64,000 nt of DNA. Source: Corallium rubrum (Eukaryota > Cnidaria > Anthozoa > Scleralcyonacea > Coralliidae). A model generated the notes under the pieces. That model ran no database searches, was not told the origin of the DNA, and worked only from the letters and a program-made list of their open reading frames with translations. A program made the position numbers and the translations under genes. Location of the stretch: contig OZ036017.1 in the NCBI GenBank assembly GCA_964035015.1, positions 3,181,053 to 3,245,052 on the forward strand, in the 5' to 3' direction. Below are positions 55,601 through 64,000 of this stretch, piece by piece; position 1 is the first letter of the stretch, and every line of letters begins with the position of its first letter.

Positions 55601-58600
55601 ACTTTTTTCGTCACGGAATGACGAGATATGTCTAGCAAAACAACACATTTGGAATGATTCCCTCAACTTTTCTATTTTAGCAGTTTTGCCACCTTCAAAA
55701 TGTTGCAAAACGCTTATCTCGTCATTTTGAGTCGAAAAACGTTTTTTCTCAAATAAACTCCAAATGGCAAATTATCGGTAAAAATGATGTTTCTGACCAA
55801 AAACTAGCAAAACAACACATTTGGAATGATTCCCTCAACTTTCCTTTTTTGGCAGTTTTGCCACCTTCAAAATGTTGAAAAGCAATTATCTCGTGATTCT
55901 GAATCGAAAAAAGATTTTTTCTCAAACAAGCTCAAAATGGCAAATTATCGCTAAAAATGATGTTTCTGAATTAGAACTAGTAAAACAACACATTTGGAAT
56001 GATTCCCTCAACTTTTCTATTTTAGCCGTTTTGCCACCTTCAAAATGTTGAAAACGCTTCTCTCGTCATTCTGAATCGAAAATTTTTTTATCTCAAATAA
56101 GCTCCAAATGGCAAATAATCGGTAAAAATGATATTTGCGACCAAAAACTAGCAAAACAACACATTTGGAATGATTCCCTCAACTTTTCTTTTTTGGCAGT
56201 TTTGCCACCTTCAAAATGTTGAAAAGCAATTATATCGTGATTCTGAGTCGAAAAAAGATTTTTCTCAAAAAAGTTCAAAACGGCAAATTATCGCTAGAAA
56301 TGATGTTTCTGAACTAGAACTAGTAAAACAACACATTTGGAATGATTCCCTCAACTTTTCTATTTTGGCAGTTTTGCCACCTTCAAAATGTTGAAAAATG
56401 CTTATCTCGCCATTCTGAGTCGAAAAAAGTTTTTTTCTCAAATAAACTCAAAATGGCAAACTATCGGTAGAAATGCTGTTTCTGAACTAGAACTAGTAAA
56501 ACAACACATTTGGAATGATTCCCTCAACTTTTTCGATTTTGGCAGTTTTGCCACCTTCAAAATGTTAAAAAACGCTTATCTCGCCATTCGGAGTCGAAAA
56601 AAGTTTTTTTCTCAAAGAAGATCCAAATGGCAATTTATCGGTAAAAATGATGTTTCTCTTTCAGAATGTTGAAAAACGCTTACTCGTCATTCTGAGTCGA
56701 AAAAAGTTTTAGGTCAGAAACATCATTTATAGCGATAATTTGCCATTTGGAGCTTATTTGAGAAAAAAAAATTTTTTGACTCCCAATGGCGAGATAAGCG
56801 TTTTCAACATTTTGACATAATTTGCCATTGAGAGCTTATTTAAGAAAATAAGCTCTCATTGGCAAAAATCATTCCAAATGTGTTGAGGGAATCATTCCAA
56901 ATGTGTTGTTTTACTAGTTCTAGTTCAGAAACATCATTTCTAGCGATAATTTGCCATATTGAGCTTATTTGAGAAAAAAATCTTTTTTTGACTCAGACTC
57001 ACGAGGTAATTGCTTTTCAACATTTTGAAGGTGCAAAACTGCCAAAATAGAAAAGTTGAGGGTATCATTCCAAACGTGTTGTTTAGTAAGTTTTAGGTCA
57101 GAAACATCATTTTTAACGATAATTTCCCATTTGGAGTTTATTTGAGAAAAAATTTTTTCGACTCAGAATGACGAGATAAGCGTTTTTCAACATTCTGAAG
57201 GAGGCAAAACTGCCAAAACAGAAAAGTTGAGGGAATCATTCCAAATCTGTTGTTTTGCTAGACTTAGGTCACAAACATAATTTTTACCGATAACTTGCCA
57301 TTTAGAGCTTATTTAAGAAAAAAACTTTTTTCGTGTCAGAATGACGAGATAAACGCTTTTCAACATTTTGAAGGTGGCAAAACGGCCAAAATAGGGAAGT
57401 TGAGGGAATCTTTCCAAATGTGTTGTTTTGCTAGCTTTAGGTCACAAACATCATTTTTTCGGATAATTTGCCATTGGAGCTTATTTGAGAAAAAAACTTT
57501 TTTCGTCACGGAATGACGAGATATGTCTAGCAAAACAACACATTTGGAATGATTCCCTCAACTTTTCTATTTTAGCAGTTTTGCCACCTTCAAAATGTTG
57601 CAAAACGCTTATCTCGTCATTTTGAGTCGAAAAACGTTTTTTCTCAAATAAACTCCAAATGGCAAATTATCGGTAAAAATGATGTTTCTGACCAAAAACT
57701 AGCAAAACAACACATTTGGAATGATTCCCTCAACTTTCCTTTTTTGGCAGTTTTGCCACCTTCAAAATGTTGAAAAGCAATTATCTCGTGATTCTGAATC
57801 GAAAAAAGATTTTTTCCCAAACAAGCTCAAAATGGCAAATTATCGCTAAAAATGATGTTTCTGAATTAGAACTAGTAAAACAACACATTTGGAATGATTC
57901 CCTCAACTTTTCTATTTTAGCCGTTTTGCCACCTTCAAAATGTTGAAAACGCTTCTCTCGTCATTCTGAATCGAAAATTTTTTTTATCTCAAATAAGCAC
58001 CAAATGGCAAATAATCGGTAAAAATGATATTTGCGACCAAAAACTAGCAAAACAACACATTTGGAATGATTCCCTCAACTTTTCTTTTTTGGCAGTTTTG
58101 CCACCTTCAAAATGTTGAAAAGCAATTATATCGTGATTCTGAGTCGAAAAAAGATTTTTCTCAAAAAAGGTCAAAACGGCAAATTATCGCTAGAAATGAT
58201 GTTTCTGAACTAGGACTAGTAAAACAACACATTTGGAATGATTCCCTCAACTTTTCTATTTTGGCAGTTTTGCCACCTTCAAAATGTTGAAAAATGCTTA
58301 TCTCGCCATTCTGAGTCGAAAAAAGTTTCTTTCTCAAATAAGCTCAAAATGGCAAACTATCGGTAGAAATGCTGTTTCTGAACTAGAACTAGTAAAACAA
58401 CACATTTGGAATGATTCCCTCAACTTTTCTATTTTGGCAGTGTTGCCACCTTCAAAATGTTGAAAACACTTATCTCGCCATTGGGAGTCAAAAATTTTTT
58501 TTTCTGAAATAAGCTCCAAATGTAAAATTATCGGTAAAAATGATATTTGCGACCAAAATCTAGCAAAACAAAACATTTGGAATGATTCCCTCAACTTTTC

Positions 58601-60106
58601 TGCTTTGGCAGTTTTGCCACCTTCAAAATGTTGAAAAACGCTTATCTCGTCATTCTGACTCGAGAAAAGTTTTTTTCTTAAATAAGCTCTAATGGGAAAT
58701 TATCAGTATAAATGATGTTTCTGACATAAATCTAGCAAAACAACACACTTGGAATGTTTCCCTCAACTTTTCTATTTTGGCAGTTTTGCCACCTTCAAAA
58801 TGTTAAAACGCTTATCTCGTCATTCTGACTCGAAAAAAGTTTTTTCTTAAATAAGCTCTAAATGGCAAATTATCGGTAAAAATGATGATTGTGACCTAAA
58901 ACTGGCAAAACAACACATTTGGAATGATTCCCTCAACTTTTCTATTTTGGCTGTTTTGCCACCTTCAAAATGTTGGGAAACGCTTATCTCGTCATTCTGA
59001 GTCGAAAAAAGTTTTTTCTCAAATAAGATCGAAATGGCAAATATCGGTAAAAATGATATTTGCGACCTAAAACTAGCAAGACAACACATTTGGAATGATT
59101 CCCTCGACTTTTCTATTTTCGCAGTTTTGCCACCTTCAAAATGTTGAAAAACGCTTATCTCGCCATTCTGAGTCGAAAAAAGTTTTTTCTCAAATTAGCT
59201 CCAAATAGCAAATTATCGGTAAAAATGATGTTTCTCTTTCAGAATGTTGAAAAACGCTTACTCGTCATTCTGAGTCGAAAAAAGTTTTAGGTCAGAAACA
59301 TCATTTATAGCGATAATTTGCCATTTGGAGCTTATTTGAGAAAAAAAAATTTTTTGACTCCCAATGGCGAGATAAGCGTTTTCAACATTTTGACATAATT
59401 TGCCATTGAGAGCTTATTTAAGAAAATAAGCTCTCATTAGCAAAAATCATTCCAAATGTGTTGAGGGAATCATTCCAAATGTGTTGTTTTACTAGTTCTA
59501 GTTCAGAAACATCATTTCTAGCGATAATTTGCCATATTGAGCTTATTTGAGAAAAAAATCTTTTTTTGACTCAGACTCACGAGGTAATTGCTTTTCAACA
59601 TTTTGAAGGTGCAAAACTGCCAAAATAGAAAAGTTGAGGGTATCATTCCAAACGTGTTGTTTAGTAAGTTTTAGGTCAGAAACATCATTTTTAACGATAA
59701 TTTCCCATTTGGAGTTTATTTGAGAAAAAAATTTTTCGACTCAGAATGACGAGATAAGCGTTTTTCAACATTCTGAAGCAGGCAAAACTGCCAAAATAGA
59801 AAAGTTGAGGGAATCATTCCAAATGTGTTGTTTTGCTAGACTTAGGTCACAAACATGATTTTTACCGAAAATTTGCCATTCAGAGCTTATTTAAGAAAAA
59901 AACTTTTTTCGTGTCAGAATGACGAGATAAGCGCTTTTCAACATTTTGAAGGTGGCAAAACGGCCAAAATAGGGAAGTTGAGGGAATCTTTCCAAATGTG
60001 TTGTTTTGCTAGCTTTAGGTCACAAACATCATTTTTTCGGATAATTTGCCATTGGAGCTTATTTGAGAAAAAAAACTTTTTTCGTCACGGAATGACGAGA
60101 TATGTC
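46696..60106. repeat. alternating forward-module / reverse-block higher-order region
   Basis: Near-identical forward modules of ~820 bp at 46,696-47,525, 49,456-50,285, 52,216-53,047, 54,803-55,632, 56,701-57,526 and 59,275-60,106, with reverse blocks between. Start-to-start spacing is 2,760, 2,760, 2,587, 1,898 and 2,574 bp, i.e. about 16, 16, 15, 11 and 15 monomers. Confidence 0.85.
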
Positions 60107-60219
60107 TAGCAAAACAACACATTTGGAATGATTCCCTCAACTTTTCTATTTTAGCAGTTTTGCCACCTTCAAAATGTTGCAAAACGCTTATCTCGTCATT
60201 TTGAGTCGAAAAACGTTTT

Positions 60220-63200
60220 TTCTCAAATAAACTCCAAATGGCAAATTATCGGTAAAAATGATGTTTCTGACCAAAAACTAGCAAAACAACACATTTGGAA
60301 TGATTCCCTCAACTTTCCTTTTTTGGCAGTTTTGCCACCTTCAAAATGTTGAAAAGCAATTATCTCGTGATTCTGAATCGAAAAAAGTTTTTTTCTCAAA
60401 TAAGCTCCAAATGGCAAATTATCGGTAAAAATGATATTTGCGACCAAAAACTAGCAAAACAACACATTTGGAATGATTCCCTCAACTTTTCTTTTTTGGC
60501 AGTTTTGCCACCTTCAAAATGTTAAAAAGCAATTATCTCGTGATTCTGAGTCGAAAAAAGATTTTTCTCAATTAAGGTCAAAACGGCAAATTATCGCTAG
60601 AAATGATGTTTCTGAACTAGAACTAGTAAAACAACACATTTGGAATGATTCCCTCAACTTTTCTATTTTGGCAGTGTTGCCACCTTCAAAATGTTGAAAA
60701 CGCTTATCTCGTCATTGGGAGTCAAAAAATTTTTTTTCTCAAATTAGCTCCAAATGGCAAATTATCGGTAAAAATGATGTTTCTGACCAAAAACTAGCAA
60801 AACAACACATTTGGAATGATTCCCTCAACTTTCCTTTTTTGGCAGTTTTGCCACCTTCAAAATGTTGAAAAGCAATTATCTCGTGATTCTGAATCGAAAA
60901 AAGATTTTTTCTCAAATAAGCTCAAAATGGCAAATTATCGCTAAAAATGATGTTTCGGAATTAGAACTAGTAATACAACACATTTGGAATGATTCCCTCA
61001 ACTTTTCTATTTTAGCCGTTTTGCCACCTTCAAAATGTTGAAAACGCTTCTCTCGTCATTCTGAATCGAAAATTTTTTTTATCTCAAATAAGCTCCAAAT
61101 GGCAAATAATCGGTAAAAATGATATTTGCGACCAAAAACTAGCAAAACAACACATTTGGAATGATTCCCTCAACTTTTCTTTTTTGGCAGTTTTGCCACC
61201 TTCAAAACGTTAAAAAGCAATTATCTCGTGATTCTGAGTCGAAAAAAGATTTTGCTCAAATAAGGTCAAAACGGCAAATTATCGCTAGAAATGATGTTTC
61301 TGAACTAGAACTAGTAAAACAACACATTTGGAATGATTCCCTCAACTTTTCTATTTTGGCAGTGTTGCCACCTTCAAAATGTTGAAAACGCTTATCTCGT
61401 CATTGGGAGTCAAAAAAATTTTTTTCTCAAATTAGCTCCAAATGGCAAATTATCGGTAAAAATGATGTTTCTGACCAAAAACTAGCAAAACAACACATTT
61501 GGAATGATTCCCTCAACTTTTCTATTTTGGCAGTTTTGCCACCTTCAAAATGTTGAAAAACGCTTATCTCGTCATTCTGAGTCGAAAAAAGTTTTTTTTC
61601 AAATAAGCTCCAAAATGGCAAATTATCGGTAAAAATGATGTTTCTGACCTAAAACTAGCAAAACAACACATTTGGAATGATTCCCTCAACTTTTCTATTT
61701 TAGCCGTTTTGCCACCTTCAAAATGTTGAAAACGCTTCTCTCGTCATTCTGAATCGAAAATTTTTTTTATCTCAAATAAACTCCAAATGGCAAATTATCG
61801 GTAAAAATGATATTTGCGACCAAAAACTAGCAAAACAACACATTTGGAATGATTCCCTCAACTTTTCTTTTTTGGCAGTTTTGCCACCTTCAAAATGTTA
61901 AAAAGCAATTATCTCGTGATTCTGAGTCGAAAAAAGATTTTTCTCAAATAAGGTCAAAACGGCAAATTATCGCTAGAAATGATGTTTCTGAACTAGAACT
62001 AGTAAAACAACACATTTGGAATGATTCCCTCAACTTTTCTATTTTGGCAGTTTTGCCACCTTCAAAATGTTGAAAACGCTTATCTCGTCATTCTGAGTCG
62101 AAAAAAGTTTTTTTCTCAAATAAGCTCCAAATGGCAAATTATCGGTAAAAATGATGTTTCTGACCTAAAACTAGCAAAACAACACATTTGGAATGATTCC
62201 CTCAACTTTCCTTTTTTGGCACTTTTGCCACCTTCAAAATGTTGAAAAGCAATTATCTCGTGATTCTGAATCGAAAAAAGATTTTTTCTCAAATAAGCTC
62301 AAAATGGCAAATTATCGCTAAAAATGATGTTTCGGAATTAGAACTAGTAATACAACACATTTGGAATGATTCCCTCAACTTTTCTATTTTAGCCGTTTTG
62401 CCACCTTCAAAATGTTGAAAACGCTTCTCTCGTCATTCTGAATCGAAAAATTTTTTTATCTCAAATAAGCTCCAAATGGCAAATAATCGGTAAAAATGAT
62501 ATTTGCGACCAAAAACTAGCAAAACAACACATTTGGAATGATTCCCTCAACTTTTCTTTTTTGGCAGTTTTGCCACCTTCAAAACGTTAAAAAGCAATTA
62601 TCTCGTGATTCTGAGTCGAAAAAAGATTTTGCTCAAATAAGGTCAAAACGGCAAATTATCGCTAGAAATGATGTTTCTGAACTAGAACTAGTAAAACAAC
62701 ACATTTGGAATGATTCCCTCAACTTTTCTATTTTGGCAGTGTTGCCACCTTCAAAATGTTGAAAACGCTTATCTCGTCATTGGGAGTCAAAAAAATTTTT
62801 TTCTCAAATTAGCTCCAAATGGCAAATTATCGGTAAAAATGATGTTTCTGACCAAAAACTAGCAAAACAACACATTTGGAATGATTCCCTCAACTTTCCT
62901 TTTTTGGCAGTTTTGCTACCTTCAAAATGTTGAAAAGCAATTATCTCGTGATTCTGAATCGAAAAAAGATTTTTTCTCAAATAAGCTCAAAATGGCAAAT
63001 TATCGCTAAAAATGATGTTTCTGAATTAGAACTAGTAAAACAACACATTTGGAATGATTCCCTCAACTTTTCTATTTTAGCCGTTTTGCCACCTTCAAAA
63101 TGTTGAAAACGCTTCTCTCGTCATTCTGAATCGAAAATTTTTTTTATCTCAAATAAACTCCAAATGGCAAATTATCGGTAAAAATGATATTTGCGACCAA

Positions 63201-64000
63201 AAACTAGCAAAACAACACATTTGGAATGATTCCCTCAACTTTTCTTTTTTGGCAGTTTTGCCACCTTCAAAATGTTAAAAAGCAATTATCTCGTGATTCT
63301 GAGTCGAAAAAAGATTTTTCTCAAATAAGGTCAAAACGGCAAATTATCGCTAGAAATGTTTCTGAACTAGAACTAGTAAAACAACACATTTGGAATGATT
63401 CCCTCAACTTTTCTATTTTGGCAGTGTTGCCACCTTCAAAATGTTGAAAACGCTTATCTCGTCATTGGGAGTCAAAAAATTTTTTTTTCTCAAATTAGCT
63501 CCAAATGGCAAATTATCGGTAAAAATGATGTTTCTGACCAAAAACTAGCAAAACAACACATTTGGAATGATTCCCTCAACTTTCCTTTTTTGGCAGTTTT
63601 GCCACCTTCAAAATGTTGAAAAGCAATTATCTCGTGATTCTGAATCGAAAAAAGATTTTTCTCAAATAAGCTCAAAATGGCAAATTATCGCTAGAAATGA
63701 TGTTTCTGAATTAGAACTAGTAAAACAACACATTTGGAATGATTCCCTCAACTTTTCTATTTTAGCCGTTTTGCCACCTTCAAAATGTTGAAAACGCTTC
63801 TCTCGTCATTCTGAATCGAAAATTTTTTTTATCTCAAATAAGCTCCAAATGGCAAATTATCGGTAAAAATGATATTTGCGACCAAAAACTAGCAAAACAA
63901 CACATTTGGAATGATTCCCTCAACTTTTCTTTTTTGGCAGTTTTGCCACCTTCAAAATGTTGAAAAGCAATTATCCCGTGATTCTGAGTCGAAAAAAGAT
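60220..64000 (-). repeat. higher-order repeat: 688-bp tetramer within 1,377-bp octamer
   Basis: Equivalent positions recur at 60,473, 61,161, 61,849, 62,538 and 63,226 (688-689 bp = four monomers). Rare variants recur every 1,377 bp: CAAAACGTTAAAAAGC at ~61,203 and ~62,580; TTTCGGAATTAGAACTAGTA at ~60,953 and ~62,330. The true period is therefore eight monomers. The array runs off the window. Confidence 0.9.

Larger units (their letters stand above)
23701..64000. repeat. 172-173-bp satellite array, orientation-switching
   Basis: About 230 monomers of 172-173 bp fill the remainder of the window. Forward-orientation landmarks: GAAGGTGGCAAAACTGCC, TTGAGGGAATCATTCCAAAT, GTGTTGTTTTGCTAGTTTTAGGTC, ACCGATAATTTGCCAT, GAGCTTATTTGAG, TTTTTTCGACTCAGAATGAC and GAGATAAGCG. 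Monomers differ mostly by point changes and short indels. Orientation changes about 24 times. Short ORFs of ~60-120 residues recur once per monomer on both strands because the monomer has few stops; they are not genes. Unit length and density would suit a centromeric or pericentromeric satellite, which cannot be proven here. Confidence 0.97.

Noticed and set aside
24583-63791. Conserved 60-180-residue ORFs repeated throughout, such as those with KLFSTQNDEISVFQHFEGGK
   Set aside because: They recur once per 172-bp monomer on both strands, stop at monomer-specific positions and show no codon-like bias in their differences. They reflect satellite sequence, not a protein family.
23701-64000. CRISPR array
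   Set aside because: Units are contiguous with no unique spacers, and the genome is eukaryotic.

Overview
The window is animal nuclear DNA, probably from a marine invertebrate. It has intron-bounded exons (one clearly recognisable ATP13A1 exon at 22.9-23.06 kb), LINE fragments, MITEs, Maverick/Polinton-type sequence and about 40 kb of satellite. The sequence alone does not fix the species. There is no bacterial-type operon, CRISPR array or functional tRNA/rRNA gene. Everything recognisable except the ATP13A1 exon is mobile, viral-derived or repetitive.

1-7.25 kb: the replication half of a Maverick/Polinton (adintovirus-like) element. A deoxynucleoside kinase gene on the minus strand faces away from a plus-strand run. 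That run holds a repeat-rich short ORF, a basic one-TM protein, a small two-TM protein, a broken PD-(D/E)XK-like nuclease, a TM/coiled-coil protein, a frameshifted zinc-ribbon protein and a protein-primed family B DNA polymerase. The polymerase carries two in-frame stops and two frameshifts. The kinase and the small membrane-protein ORFs are open. Capsid, integrase, ATPase and protease genes are not in the window. The polymerase is followed by a perfect 17-bp-arm hairpin and a hexamer microsatellite (7.29-7.53 kb), then a 5'-truncated LINE (7.87-8.66 kb).

8.80-21.65 kb: a 12,846-bp element bounded by two 967-bp terminal inverted repeats of equal length that look essentially identical, and flanked by the 6-bp duplication CGTCTA. 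Size, AG...CT ends and 6-bp target duplication fit Maverick/Polinton-type integration, but none of the usual genes is present. Inside are foldback MITEs, a tRNA-derived SINE, a decayed three-exon BEN-domain gene fragment with a LINE piece in its intron, and two damaged, inverted copies of an unrecognised acidic zinc-cluster protein gene. There are also three more diverged terminus-like segments, a CTC/GAG giant palindrome, a GC-rich 42-bp minisatellite, and a stretch where a gene's 5' region is interleaved with a TAAGACTA-type repeat.

21.66-23.5 kb: host DNA with a 408-bp foldback MITE, the ATP13A1 exon and a decayed partial copy of that exon. A 200-N gap follows (23,501-23,700).

23.7-64 kb: a 172-173-bp satellite, roughly 230 monomers, whose orientation flips about two dozen times. 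A recurring ~820-bp module lies in reverse orientation left of ~36.6 kb and in forward orientation right of it, so the array is a very large imperfect palindrome. The last 4 kb is a regular higher-order repeat (688-bp tetramer, 1,377-bp octamer). The many short ORFs here are by-products of the monomer.
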